A program made the translations under genes and the position numbers. Source: Mesorhizobium sp. INR15 (GTDB lineage: Bacteria > Pseudomonadota > Alphaproteobacteria > Rhizobiales > Rhizobiaceae). From it: a stretch of DNA of 64,000 nt. The notes under the pieces are model-generated. The model searched no databases and had not been told where the DNA came from. It saw only the letters and a list, made by a program, of their open reading frames with translations. Below, in pieces: positions 35,349 through 43,898 of the stretch; position 1 is the first letter of the stretch, and each line of letters starts with the position of its first letter. The stretch is from the NCBI RefSeq assembly GCF_015500075.1, contig NZ_CP045496.1, forward strand, positions 3,420,001-3,484,000. The letters run 5' to 3'.

Positions 35349-36819
35349 GGCTCTGGCTTCTGTCCAGCCGCATGAACGCCGCGCGCAAGGCTAGAACCGC
35401 GCGCAAGATCTGGCGTTCATCCATCGCGGCGTAGCCGAGCAGCAGGCCATGTTCGGGCTCGCTGGAATGGTAGTTGATGGAAATGCCTTGGACGTCGAGG
35501 CCTTCCCTGACGGCGGCAGCGACCACGTCGCTGTCCCTGTAGGGCCTGGTGAAGCTCGCCAGCAGCTGCATGCCGGAATCGTTTTCCGAGACTGTGATCC
35601 ACTCGGCAAGGTGCTCCTCGCAGAGCTTGACGAAGTTGGCCTGGCGGCGGGCGTAGAGCCGGCGCATGCGTTTCAGATGCGTGGCGAAATAGCCCTGGGT
35701 GATGAAGTCGTTGACTGTTGCCTGCAGGATCAGCGGTGCGAATTGGCCGGTGATCGACACCGCCCTGTCGAAGGGAACCGACAGTTCACGCGGCACGATG
35801 AGATAGCCGATACGCAGCGCCGGTATCAGTGTCTTGCCGAAGCTGCCGATATAGACGACGCGGTCGGCGTGATCGAGCCCGCGCAGCGCCGGCACCGGCC
35901 GGCCGCGATACCGGTACTCGCCGTCGTAGTCGTCCTCGACAATCCAGGCGCCGTGCCGTTCGGCGATGTCGAGCAGCTGCAGCCGCTCCTCGATGCGCAT
36001 GATGGTGCCGAACGGCCATTGGCAGGACGGCGTGACGTAGATCAGCCGAGGCGGCGGCAGGTCGGGATCGGCGAGATGCCAGCCGCGCCGATCGACCTTC
36101 AGGGGTGCGAGCTGGGCACCGCTGGCGAGGAATGCGCTCTTGGCGCCGAGGTAGCCGGGCTCCTCCATCCAGACATGATCGCCTTCGTCCATCAGCACGC
36201 GTGAGACAAGGTCCAGCGCTGCCTGCGCACCGGTGACGATGATCACCTGGTCGGCGGTGCAATTGATGCCGCGCGACAGGCTGATGGTCGAGGCGATGGC
36301 CTGGCGCAGGCCTGGGTGACCGGCGAAGGAGATGTAGCCGAGCAGATTTTCATCACGGCTGCGTGCGTTGCGTACCAGAAGGCTCGACCAGATGGTGAAG
36401 GGAAAGGACGCGGTTTCCGGTACGCCGGGATGGAAGTTGATGACGCCGGCATTGCGTGGCGGCTGCGGGCCGTTGACGATGGTCTGGCCGCGCCGCGACA
36501 ATTTCCGTGGCGCGGCCAGACCAGTTCGCAGCGAGGCCAGCGGCCGGTTCTGCTGGATCGGCGCCACCCAGGTGCCCGAACCGGCGCGCGCCTCGATGAA
36601 GCCTTCGGCAAGCAGCTGGTCGTAGGCGGCGATGACGGTGTTGCGCCCGACCTTCAAATCCTCCGCCAGCGACCGCGTCGACGGCAGCAGCGTGTTCTGC
36701 GGGATCTGGCCATCAAGGATGAAACGCCGCAGCGCCCCGTAAATCTGCCGGTGCATCGGTTCTTCCGACGCGCGGTCGACAGACATGATATCGAGGGAAA
36801 GGCGCATGTGGTCGGCCAT
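35338..36819 (-). CDS. MocR-subfamily GntR regulator with aminotransferase-like domain
   Basis: A 493-residue protein: N-terminal GntR winged HTH (HRQIYGALRRFILDGQIPQN, LAEDLKVGRNTVIAAYDQL) joined by a linker to a fold-type I aminotransferase domain (VIIVTGAQAALDLVSRVL, IVEDDYDGEYRYRG, and FGKTLIPALRIGYL with the PLP lysine). MocR proteins use PLP as effector and regulate B6, GABA, ectoine or rhizopine genes. ATG 36819 (MADHMRLSLD) is preferred; a TTG at 36840 would overlap the small LacI-like gene upstream. It ends 3' to the AHSA1 gene and follows the LacI-like gene by 7 nt, so both are likely on one transcript. Target genes unknown. Confidence 0.92.
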   Translation of the reverse strand: MADHMRLSLDIMSVDRASEEPMHRQIYGALRRFILDGQIPQNTLLPSTRSLAEDLKVGRNTVIAAYDQLLAEGFIEARAGSGTWVAPIQQNRPLASLRTGLAAPRKLSRRGQTIVNGPQPPRNAGVINFHPGVPETASFPFTIWSSLLVRNARSRDENLLGYISFAGHPGLRQAIASTISLSRGINCTADQVIIVTGAQAALDLVSRVLMDEGDHVWMEEPGYLGAKSAFLASGAQLAPLKVDRRGWHLADPDLPPPRLIYVTPSCQWPFGTIMRIEERLQLLDIAERHGAWIVEDDYDGEYRYRGRPVPALRGLDHADRVVYIGSFGKTLIPALRIGYLIVPRELSVPFDRAVSITGQFAPLILQATVNDFITQGYFATHLKRMRRLYARRQANFVKLCEEHLAEWITVSENDSGMQLLASFTRPYRDSDVVAAAVREGLDVQGISINYHSSEPEHGLLLGYAAMDERQILRAVLALRAAFMRLDRSQSLTG

Positions 36820-36826
36820 GCCAGCG

Positions 36827-37033
36827 CTAGTCCAAGACAAGGCGCGCGGCGCGCGCGATCTTTTCCTCGTTCAGCCGGCACACCGTGTCGATCACCAGCC
36901 GCCTGGTCCGGGGATGGATTTCGCGGCTGTTCTTCAAGGCGCGGTGCACGGTCGCCGTGCCGAGCTCTGCTTTGTCGGCGATCTCGCGGATCGTGCACAG
37001 CCGTTCCATGCCAAGCGCTGCTTCGAAAGCCAT
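36827..37033 (-). CDS. 68-residue LacI-type helix-turn-helix protein (stand-alone or remnant)
   Basis: A small frame with ATG at 37033 behind GCGGAGGAGTGAC, a strong ribosome binding site. Residues ~15-55 are a LacI-family HTH (TIREIADKAELGTATVHRAL, then REIHPRTRRLVIDTVCRLN), matching the family's TIxDVAxxAGVSxxTVSRxL pattern, but the protein ends about 13 residues after the HTH (ARAARLVLD) with no sugar-binding domain. The MocR-type gene starts 7 nt later. Either a truncated LacI regulator or a mini-regulator; the intact start signals and frame suggest it is translated. What it binds is unknown. Confidence 0.7.
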   Translation of the reverse strand: MAFEAALGMERLCTIREIADKAELGTATVHRALKNSREIHPRTRRLVIDTVCRLNEEKIARAARLVLD

Positions 37034-37086
37034 GTCACTCCTCCGCCCGCCATCAAGGCACGGCTTTCCGCCGGCCTCAAGCTCGA

Positions 37087-37126
37087 AAAGTCCACAAGCC
37101 TGGAAAGTCCGCAAGCCTGGAAAGTT
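37087..37126. repeat. 17-bp tandem repeat upstream of the LacI-like small gene
   Basis: AAAGTCCACAAGCCTGG (37087-37103) is followed by AAAGTCCGCAAGCCTGG (37104-37120) and a partial third copy. It lies in the 37034-37265 gap between the IolE gene (ends 37266) and the small HTH gene; nothing else is seen there. It could be a promoter-proximal binding site or slippage product. Confidence 0.65.
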
Positions 37127-37265
37127 TGGGCGCGGAAATCCAGCAGGGACAATTCCGCGACCCGCGCCGCATCGGGAGCAAGGCGGCACGGGTCGCCGGG
37201 CGCGTCGCATCGCTACCCCAGCCGAGGCGCGCCCAATCAGCCTGTCAACCGCCGCCCGGCGATCG

Positions 37266-38177
37266 TCAGGCCCTGTCTCGTATCGCCACGTCGAAACCGG
37301 CCTTGCAGGCGGTTGCGAGCAGCGATGCATACCCTTTCGTGGCATAGGTCAGCGGATGCGCCTTGGCCGGGTCCTGCTCGGCCTCGACGACGATCCAGCC
37401 CTCGTAGCCGCGTGCGGCCAGCGGCGTCAGCAGCGACAGGAAATCGACCGAGCCGTCTCCAGGCACTGTGAATATGCCTTCCATGACAGCCGCCATGAAG
37501 CTCATGTCCTCGCGCCGCGCCCTGTCCAGCACTGGCCGACGCACATCCTTGCAGTGGAAATGCACGATGCGGTCGAGGTGGCGCTGCAGCAGTGCCTGCG
37601 GATCGCCGCCTGAAAACAGGCAGTGGCCGGTGTCGAAGAGCAGGCCGACACTTTTTCCCGTCGTTGCCATCAACTGGTCGACCTCTTCGTCGGTTTCGAC
37701 GATTGTGCCCATATGGTGATGGAAGGCCATGCCGACGCCGAACGCCGCCATGCGTTCCGCAAGGCGGGTGACCTTCTCGCCATAATCGCGCCACTGGCCG
37801 TTGAAGATGCGCGGGCGCTGCGAGATCGGTGCGAAGATCGCGTCATGGCGGCCGCGTGAGGTGTCGGCATAGACGACAAGCTTGGCGCCGAGATCACGCA
37901 ACAATGTCAGGTGCGGCGTGATCGCGGCGAATTCTTCATCGACCGTGCTGTCGAAAATGCGACCGTCATACCAGCCGGAGACAAGCTCGAGCCCATGGGA
38001 AGACAGGATCGGTGCAAGCTCGGCGCTTTTGCGGGGGAATTTTCCGCCAAGTTCCGTGCCGCGATAGCCGGCCTGGGCGGTTTCGGAGAGACACGTCTCC
38101 AGCGGCGTGTCGCCACCGAGCGCGGGCACATCGTCATTGCTCCAAGTGATGGGATTGATGCCGATCTTGACTGTCAT
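37266..38177 (-). CDS. iolE: myo-inosose-2 dehydratase (IolE/MocC family)
   Basis: A 303-residue TIM-barrel protein of the xylose isomerase-like AP-endonuclease-2 superfamily. The IolE signature IGINPITWSNDD is at the N-terminus; further blocks are GYRGTELGGKFPR, LELVSGWYDGRI, FHHHMGTIVETDEEVDQLM and LLFDTGHCLFSGGDP (metal ligands), then HFHCKDVR. IolE dehydrates scyllo-inosose (2-keto-myo-inositol) in inositol catabolism; the rhizopine protein MocC is a close relative, so either name could fit. Start at ATG 38177 (MTVKIGINP), without a clear ribosome binding site; a longer frame reaches 38213. No other iol gene is in the window. Confidence 0.85.
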   Translation of the reverse strand: MTVKIGINPITWSNDDVPALGGDTPLETCLSETAQAGYRGTELGGKFPRKSAELAPILSSHGLELVSGWYDGRIFDSTVDEEFAAITPHLTLLRDLGAKLVVYADTSRGRHDAIFAPISQRPRIFNGQWRDYGEKVTRLAERMAAFGVGMAFHHHMGTIVETDEEVDQLMATTGKSVGLLFDTGHCLFSGGDPQALLQRHLDRIVHFHCKDVRRPVLDRARREDMSFMAAVMEGIFTVPGDGSVDFLSLLTPLAARGYEGWIVVEAEQDPAKAHPLTYATKGYASLLATACKAGFDVAIRDRA

Positions 38178-38222
38178 GCGGCCGGACTCGCTAGAGCAAT
38201 GCAGAGGTTGCAAACTGGCGGC

Positions 38223-38274
38223 AAAGAGGTTCTGTCACTAGGTCCAGTTGGGATGAGTTTGACAGAACCGCTTT
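38223..38274. promoter_or_regulatory. 15-bp inverted repeat in the iolE/MFS divergent region
   Basis: AAAGAGGTTCTGTCA (38223-38237) and TGACAGAACCGCTTT (38260-38274) pair with one mismatch across 22 nt. It lies between the iolE start (38177) and the MFS start (38421), which diverge, so it is not a terminator. It may be an operator pair or a small repeat element. The rest of the gap holds no gene. Confidence 0.6.
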
Positions 38275-38420
38275 AGGAGGCGGTCGAGCCTGCCACCGGC
38301 GGGGGCGCAGGTCATAGCCAGCGCTGGCGCGACGAATTGCCTGACGTGGCGCTGCTCTCCATCGCGAATGCGCCATAGTGGTGCCAGCGCGGTCGATCCG
38401 AACCGCCGACAGGATACGCC

Positions 38421-39653
38421 TTGCCCTCCATCTTTTCTGCCCAGGCTGGAGACAGCCCAGCGATCGACAGTCCTTACGCCTGGATGCGGCTCGGCATTTC
38501 CATGCTGCTGGGGACGATCGGCGGCGTCGGCATGTGGGCGGTGGTCATCGTCCTGCCGTCCGTGCAGGCCGAGTTCGGGGTCGATCGCGCCGCGGCATCG
38601 ATGCCCTATACGGCAACCATGGTCGGTTTCGCCGCCGGCAATGTGCTCGTCGGGCGCGCCATTGATCGTGTCGGCTACTGGATCCCGGCGCTTGTGTCCT
38701 CGATGGCGCTGGTTGCCGGCTTCCTGCTGGCGGCGCTTTCGACCTCCATCCTGCAATTTACCCTCGTTCAAGGGTTGCTGATCGGTGTCGGCACTTCGGC
38801 GATCTTCGGGCCGTTGATCGCCGACATCTCGCACTGGTTCAACCGCCGGCGCGGTGTTGCCGTGGCTGCTGCCGCCGCCGGGAGCTATCTCGCGGGAACG
38901 ATCTGGCCAACCATCATGCCGCCGTTGATGAAAGCCGAAGGCTGGCGCTTCACCTATGTCGCCATCGGCCTCGCCTGCCTGGTGACCATGGTGCCGCTGG
39001 TGCTGATGCTGCGCCGCGGCGCCCCTGTCGTAGCGGCCGGTTCCGCTGGCAGCCGCGTGGTGCAGCCGATCTCGTTGTCACCGACCGCCCTTCAGGTGCT
39101 GCTCGTCATTGCCGGTCTCGGCTGCTGCGTGGCAATGTCGATGCCGCAGGTGCACATCGTCGCCTATTGCATGGACCTCGGCTATGGCGTGGCGCATGGC
39201 GCCGACATGTTGTCGATCATGATGGCAGCAGGCGTGGTCAGCCGCCTGGTTTCCGGCTTTGTCGCGGACCGCATCGGCGGCGTCAAAACCTTGCTGATCG
39301 GTTCGGTGCTGCAGTGCCTGTCGCTGTTCTTCTATATTCCTTTCGATGGGCTCGCCTCGCTCTACATCGTGTCGCTGGTGTTCGGCCTGTCGCAAGGCGG
39401 CATCGTGCCTTGCTATGCGATCATCGTGCGGGAATACATGCCTGCCAAGGAAGCCGGCCAGCGGGTCGGCATCGTCATCATGGCGACCATCTTCGGCATG
39501 GCGATCGGCGGCTGGATGTCAGGCTGGATCTACGATCTGACCGGCTCCTACGCAGCGGCTTTCCTGAACGGCATCGCCTGGAACGTGCTGAACCTGGTGG
39601 TCATGCTGATGGTGTTCTGGAGGGCAAGGCGCAGCGCCATGGCGATGGCCTGA
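38421..39653 (+). CDS. MFS transporter (monocarboxylate/oxalate-formate antiporter-like)
   Basis: A 410-residue, 12-TM inner-membrane carrier. TM1 region is GISMLLGTIGGVGMWAVVIV; the TM2-3 loop has GRAIDRVGYWIPAL, and after a central loop (RRGAPVVAAGSAGSRVVQPI) the second half contains GFVADRIGGVKTLLIG and REYMPAKEAGQRVG. The profile is that of the OFA/MCT group of anion carriers. The start is a TTG at 38421 with AGGA six nt upstream (AGGATACGCC). It is divergent from iolE and may import a carboxylate for the neighbouring pathways; substrate unknown. Confidence 0.85.
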   Translation: MPSIFSAQAGDSPAIDSPYAWMRLGISMLLGTIGGVGMWAVVIVLPSVQAEFGVDRAAASMPYTATMVGFAAGNVLVGRAIDRVGYWIPALVSSMALVAGFLLAALSTSILQFTLVQGLLIGVGTSAIFGPLIADISHWFNRRRGVAVAAAAAGSYLAGTIWPTIMPPLMKAEGWRFTYVAIGLACLVTMVPLVLMLRRGAPVVAAGSAGSRVVQPISLSPTALQVLLVIAGLGCCVAMSMPQVHIVAYCMDLGYGVAHGADMLSIMMAAGVVSRLVSGFVADRIGGVKTLLIGSVLQCLSLFFYIPFDGLASLYIVSLVFGLSQGGIVPCYAIIVREYMPAKEAGQRVGIVIMATIFGMAIGGWMSGWIYDLTGSYAAAFLNGIAWNVLNLVVMLMVFWRARRSAMAMA

Positions 39654-39821
39654 GCGCCGGCGCCAGCCTGGGGTACCTGGAGATCGGCTCCGCTTGACAT
39701 TGTGCGAGGGCTGAGCGACGCCAGTGGCCGACGGGGTGCGGCAACGGGCCGGTGACATGGCGACAACAGCGACGATTGTTTCTCGGCCGCGCTTTGGTGG
39801 ATTTGACCGAAGGGCCGCCTC

Positions 39822-40850
39822 TTGATCAAGCCGCGCTCACGCCGTGGCGGCGGCCGGCCGACCATCGCCGACGTGGCGCGCAAGGCCGGCGTTGGCGCCA
39901 TCACGGTGTCCCGCGCGCTTCGCGAACCGGGACGTGTCTCGGAAGACCTGCGCCGCCAGATCCAGGCCGCCGTTGACGAGCTTGGCTACGTGCCTGATCC
40001 CAATGCGCGGGCGCTGGCCTCGGCGCGGGCCGAGGTGTTCGGCGTGCTGGTGCCGTCGCTGACCAACAACGTGTTCGCCGAGGTGGTGCGCGGCATCTAT
40101 GACAGCCTGTCGGACAGCCCATTCCGCATCCAGCTTGGCAACACCCACTATTCCGGGCTCGAGGAAGAGCGCCTCCTGCAAGTGTTCGGCCCGCAACGCC
40201 CTGCGGCGCTGATCGTCGCCGGCATCGACCAGACGCCGACATCGCGAAAGCTGCTGGAAACTGCGGGCTGCCCGGTTGTGCAGGTGATGGAGACCGGGCC
40301 CGATCCGGTCGACATGATGGTCGGTTTCTCGCATCTCGACGGGGGCAGGCGGGCGACCGAACATCTGATCGAGGCGGGCTACCGCCGTATCGGCTTCATC
40401 GGCGCACGCATGGACCCGCGTTCGCAGCGGCGCCTTGCCGGCTATCGCGCGGCGATGGAGCAGGCCGGCCTGTTCGATCCGCGCCTGATCACCACCACGC
40501 CGGTGCCGTCCAGCGTCACCCTCGGGCGCGAACTGTTCCGTGACGCGCTGGCCAAGATGCCGACGCTCGACGGGGTGTTCTGCAACAATGACGATATCGC
40601 GGTCGGCGTGCTGTTTGAATGCCATCGCGCCGCCATCGCCGTGCCGAAGACGATCGGCATCGTCGGCTTCAACGATTTCGACATGATGCAGGTGGCGTTC
40701 CCTTCGATCACCAGTATCCGCACCTATCGCTATGAAATCGGCCGGCGGTCGGTCGCCATGGCGCTGGCGGCGATCGCCGGCAACAGGCCGCAAGAGCGTG
40801 TCGTTGATCTCGGTTTCGAGCTCATGCGCCGCGAGAGCACAGCCCGCTGA
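39822..40850 (+). CDS. LacI-family transcriptional regulator, GntR (gluconate repressor)-like
   Basis: A 342-residue repressor. HTH at about residues 14-33 (TIADVARKAGVGAITVSRA, with LREPGRVS following as in gluconate repressors), hinge GYVPDPNARALASAR, then a periplasmic-binding-protein-like sensor domain (VFGVLVPSLTNNVFAEVVRG, RIGFIGARMDPRSQRRLAGY, GIVGFNDFDMMQVAFPSITS). The start is a TTG at 39822 with GAAGGG upstream. It is followed by ABC system 4 and gluconokinase, and a perfect 16-bp palindrome (40893) lies 43 nt after its stop. This context indicates a gluconate-type effector. Confidence 0.9.
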   Translation: MIKPRSRRGGGRPTIADVARKAGVGAITVSRALREPGRVSEDLRRQIQAAVDELGYVPDPNARALASARAEVFGVLVPSLTNNVFAEVVRGIYDSLSDSPFRIQLGNTHYSGLEEERLLQVFGPQRPAALIVAGIDQTPTSRKLLETAGCPVVQVMETGPDPVDMMVGFSHLDGGRRATEHLIEAGYRRIGFIGARMDPRSQRRLAGYRAAMEQAGLFDPRLITTTPVPSSVTLGRELFRDALAKMPTLDGVFCNNDDIAVGVLFECHRAAIAVPKTIGIVGFNDFDMMQVAFPSITSIRTYRYEIGRRSVAMALAAIAGNRPQERVVDLGFELMRRESTAR

Positions 40851-40892
40851 ACTTACTTTAGACGCTCTGCAAATGGTGCTTTACACAACGTC

Positions 40893-40908
40893 ATGGTAGC
40901 GCTACCAT
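40893..40908. promoter_or_regulatory. LacI/GntR-type operator palindrome ATGGTAGCGCTACCAT
   Basis: A perfect 16-bp palindrome of the form ATGNTANCNNTANCAT, like the E. coli GntR/IdnR gluconate operators (ATGTTA-N4-TAACAT). A TTTACA lies at 40879-40884, 17 nt before TACCAT, so the site would cover the -10 of a promoter for ABC system 4. It is near the LacI-type gene whose product is the likely binder. Confidence 0.7.
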
Positions 40909-40943
40909 TTTGGGCGAGCAGGTGCGGGAGCAAAGGTGCCAAG

Positions 40944-40992
40944 CCTGTTTATTATACATAAGCGACAACTGATACTTGTTTATTATGGATAA
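40944..40992. promoter_or_regulatory. AT-rich direct repeat in the system 4 promoter region
   Basis: CCTGTTTATTATACATAA (40944-40961) and CTTGTTTATTATGGATAA (40975-40992) are near copies 31 bp apart (three helical turns), an A+T island in G+C-rich DNA. They lie in the 301-nt gap 40851-41151, downstream of the palindrome at 40893. They may be an activator site or the real promoter; no gene is in the gap. Confidence 0.5.
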
Positions 40993-41151
40993 TATGATAA
41001 TTTCCTGCACCTGATGGAGGCCGCGAAGGGGAGGGTGCGGGTCGGCATTCAGCCGCCGGAATGCGCGTATGGACAAGGCAGGAGGTGCCGGCCCATGCGC
41101 GAGAATTCATACAGCAAACGACAATCAGAACTGCAAATGGGAGGACTATCG

Positions 41152-42279
41152 ATGATCAAGTCACTTGTTGGTGGCATCATTGCCGCCACTGCATTCGTCA
41201 CGCTCAATTCAGCCGCCATGGCCGCCGGCCCCGAGATCGTATCAGGCCCCGCCGCCGAACCGGCTTGCTTCACGCCGTGGGCCGCCGACACCCAGTTCTT
41301 CAAGTTCCCCAAGAAAGCCGGCCCATACCGGATCGCGCTCGCCAATGGCTATATCGCCAACACCTGGCGTATCCAGATGGTGCAGACGGCGAAAGCCTAT
41401 GCGGCGCAGAAGGACGTCGCGGCGAAGTTGAAGGAATTCAAGGTCGTCTCGACCGGCGAGGATGTGCCGGCACAGATATCGGCGATCAACAACTTCATCG
41501 ATTCCGGTTATGACGCGATCGTCGTCAATGCCCAGAACCCGACCGCATTCGGGCCGGTCATCAAGCGCGCCAAGGAAGCTGGCGTGGTGCTGGTCGCCTT
41601 CGACAACATTCTCGACACCAAGGACGCCATCAACGTCAATGTCGACCAGAAAGGCCTTGGCGCGCTTTGGGGCAACTGGCTGGTCAAGCATGTGCCGAAC
41701 GGCGGCAAGGTGCTTGAAGTGCGCGGCGTTGCCGGTACTTCGGTCGACACCGACCGCCACAATGGCATCCATGAGGTGCTCGACGCCTCCGGCAAGAAAT
41801 GGGCCGTCACCGAGGTCGTCGGCAAGTGGGATGACGGCGTGGCGCAAAAGGCATCTGCCGACGCGATCGCGACCAACGGGCCCTTCGACGGCGTCACCGG
41901 ACAAGGTGGCGACACTGGCATTGTCCAGGCGATGATCGATGCCAAGCAGCCTTTCGTGCCGTTTGGCGGTGAAACCGAAAACGGCTTCCGCAAGTTCTGC
42001 GCGGCGCATGCTGCCGATGGTTTGAAGTGCTCATCGGCCGGCACCGGCCCTGCGCAGGTTGCCGTTGCCATCAAGACGGCGATCGCCGCGCTTGAAGGCA
42101 ATGTCGTTCCGCAGTCGGTGAAGCTGCCATTGGCGATCGTCGAGGATCCGAACTTCAAGGCAGGTCAGGATTTCTTCCCCGACCAGTCCGACAACTTCTT
42201 CGTCGGCAATTCCTTCCCGACCTGCGGCATCAATTTCACGGCGCAGGAAATCATGGGTCAGACCAAGGAAAATCAATAG
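41152..42279 (+). CDS. periplasmic sugar-binding protein, system 4 (probable gluconate-type ligand)
   Basis: A 375-residue secreted protein: signal peptide MIKSLVGGIIAATAFVTLNS (cut near AMA-AG), then a CUT2 binding-protein fold with YRIALANGYIANTWRIQMVQ, IDSGYDAIVVNAQNPTAFGP, VLVAFDNILDTKDAINVNVD and GGKVLEVRGVAGTSVDTDRH. The ATG at 41152 follows AATGGGAGGACTATCG. It is first in ABC system 4 (binding protein, ATPase, two permeases, gluconokinase). It is larger than the other binding proteins in the window. Cysteines near both termini (EPACFTPW, FPTCGINF) could pair. The ligand is inferred from the kinase gene. Confidence 0.92.
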   Translation: MIKSLVGGIIAATAFVTLNSAAMAAGPEIVSGPAAEPACFTPWAADTQFFKFPKKAGPYRIALANGYIANTWRIQMVQTAKAYAAQKDVAAKLKEFKVVSTGEDVPAQISAINNFIDSGYDAIVVNAQNPTAFGPVIKRAKEAGVVLVAFDNILDTKDAINVNVDQKGLGALWGNWLVKHVPNGGKVLEVRGVAGTSVDTDRHNGIHEVLDASGKKWAVTEVVGKWDDGVAQKASADAIATNGPFDGVTGQGGDTGIVQAMIDAKQPFVPFGGETENGFRKFCAAHAADGLKCSSAGTGPAQVAVAIKTAIAALEGNVVPQSVKLPLAIVEDPNFKAGQDFFPDQSDNFFVGNSFPTCGINFTAQEIMGQTKENQ

Positions 42280-42288
42280 GCCTGTCAC

Positions 42289-42317
42289 TCGGCGCCGCGG
42301 CTTTGCCGCGGCGCCGA
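42289..42317. repeat. 13-bp perfect hairpin between binding-protein and ATPase genes
   Basis: TCGGCGCCGCGGC (42289-42301) pairs perfectly with 42305-42317 across TTT, 10 nt after the binding-protein stop and upstream of the ATPase start. Such hairpins commonly keep binding-protein message more abundant than message for the membrane parts. A T-rich patch (GATTTTG) lies about 12 nt downstream. Confidence 0.7.
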
Positions 42318-42356
42318 ACCTACCCCTGATTTTGTCCAAGCGCCTTGGGAGGGGCC

Positions 42357-43898
42357 ATGAACGGTGCGGTGCCGCTCTTTCGCATGGAAGGCATATCGAA
42401 GCGCTATGGCGGCGTGCGCGCGCTGGAACAGGCTGAGCTTACGGTTGAGGCCGGCAGCATCCATGCCGTTCTTGGTGAAAATGGCGCCGGCAAGTCGACG
42501 CTGATCAAGGTCATGGCTGGCGTTGTCGCTGCCGACGAAGGCCGCATGATGCTGGACGGACGCGAAGTGACCTTTGCCTCACCGGGTGCCGCCAACAAGG
42601 CAGGCATCGTCTGTATCTTCCAGGAACTGTCGCTGGTGCCTGAACTCAGCGTCGCCGACAACATTGTCATTTCAGATCCGCCGACGCGTTTCGGCATGAT
42701 CGACCGCAAGGCGCAGCGCCGCATTGCCGAGGAAGCCCTGGCGCGCGCGGGAGCCGCCGACATTCATCCGCTGGCGCTGGTCAAGGACCTGCCGCTGTCG
42801 CGGCGCCAGATGGTCGAGATCGCCAAGGCGCTGGCTAGAAAGCCACGCATCCTGATCCTCGACGAGGCGACCTCGGCACTGACGGCGACGGATGTCTCGA
42901 AGATCTTCGGCGTGCTGAAACGCCTGCGCTCCGAGGGACTGGCGCTGCTCTATATCTCGCACCGCATGAACGAGATCGCCGAACTGGCGGACCAGTGCAC
43001 GGTGTTCCGCAACGGCCGCAATGTCGCCAGTTATCCTGCCGGTTCGAAGAGCGACAACGAGGTGGTCGAACTGATGATCGGCCGCGAATACAGCCACATC
43101 TTCCCGGCCAAGCCGCCGGCCGTGGCAGCCACGACCGCGCCCGTGCTCGAAGCGCGCAAGCTCTCCTGGACGGACCGGCTGGACAATATCTCGCTGACCG
43201 TCAGGGCAGGCGAGGTTGTCGGCCTTGGCGGGCTTGACGGCCAGGGCCAGCGCGAATTGCTGCTTGCGTTCTTCGGCGTGTTGCGCGGCTTGTCCGGCGA
43301 GGTCCTGATCGACGGCAAGCCGGTGACGATCGCCAGCCCCTCGAAAGCGCGGGAGGACGGCATCGGCATGGCGCTCATTCCCGAGGACCGCAAGACCGAG
43401 GGGCTGATGCTGCCAATGACTGTGCGCGAAAACCTGTCCTTTGCCGCGCTCGACCGGCTGTCGAAGGCCGGTATCATCGACCGTACCACCGAGCAACGGC
43501 TGATCGACGACATGGTCGGGCTACTGGCGATCAAGACGGCGGGTCTCGACATCCCGGTTGGCGCGCTGTCCGGCGGCAATCAGCAGAAGGTGGTCATCGC
43601 CAAATGGCTGATGCGCCAGCCGCGCATCATCCTGCTCAACGATCCGACGCGCGGCATTGATGTCGGCACCAAGCAGGAGCTTTACCAACTGATGCGCAAG
43701 CTCGCCGATGCCGGCGCCGCGATCCTGTTTTATTCGACCGACTATGACGAACTGATCGGCTGCTGCGACCGGGTGCTGGTGCTCTATGACGGGGCGGTCA
43801 AGCGTGAACTGGTTGGGGCCGAGATCACCGAGCGCGCGCTGATATCCAGCGCGCTCAACATCCATGAGAGCACTGTGAGCCAAGGAGCGGATGCGTGA
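42357..43898 (+). CDS. sugar ABC transporter ATPase, system 4 (two nucleotide-binding domains)
   Basis: A 513-residue RbsA/XylG-type ATPase. Domain 1: Walker A GENGAGKST, IFQELSLVPELSV, LPLSRRQMVEIAKAL in the signature position, and Walker B ILILDEATSAL. Domain 2: altered P-loop GLDGQGQRE, ALIPEDRKTEGL, signature LSGGNQQKVVIAKWL and IILLNDPTRGIDVG (N in place of the Walker B aspartate-preceding residue, D retained). ATG 42357 follows GGGAGGGGCC. The stop overlaps the first permease start by four nt (GTGA). Confidence 0.95.
   Translation: MNGAVPLFRMEGISKRYGGVRALEQAELTVEAGSIHAVLGENGAGKSTLIKVMAGVVAADEGRMMLDGREVTFASPGAANKAGIVCIFQELSLVPELSVADNIVISDPPTRFGMIDRKAQRRIAEEALARAGAADIHPLALVKDLPLSRRQMVEIAKALARKPRILILDEATSALTATDVSKIFGVLKRLRSEGLALLYISHRMNEIAELADQCTVFRNGRNVASYPAGSKSDNEVVELMIGREYSHIFPAKPPAVAATTAPVLEARKLSWTDRLDNISLTVRAGEVVGLGGLDGQGQRELLLAFFGVLRGLSGEVLIDGKPVTIASPSKAREDGIGMALIPEDRKTEGLMLPMTVRENLSFAALDRLSKAGIIDRTTEQRLIDDMVGLLAIKTAGLDIPVGALSGGNQQKVVIAKWLMRQPRIILLNDPTRGIDVGTKQELYQLMRKLADAGAAILFYSTDYDELIGCCDRVLVLYDGAVKRELVGAEITERALISSALNIHESTVSQGADA

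Noticed and set aside
36827..37345. 172-codon version of the small LacI-type gene
   Set aside because: The upstream part is Arg/Pro-rich without similarity to LacI leaders and crosses a tandem repeat; a strong ribosome binding site precedes the ATG at 37033.
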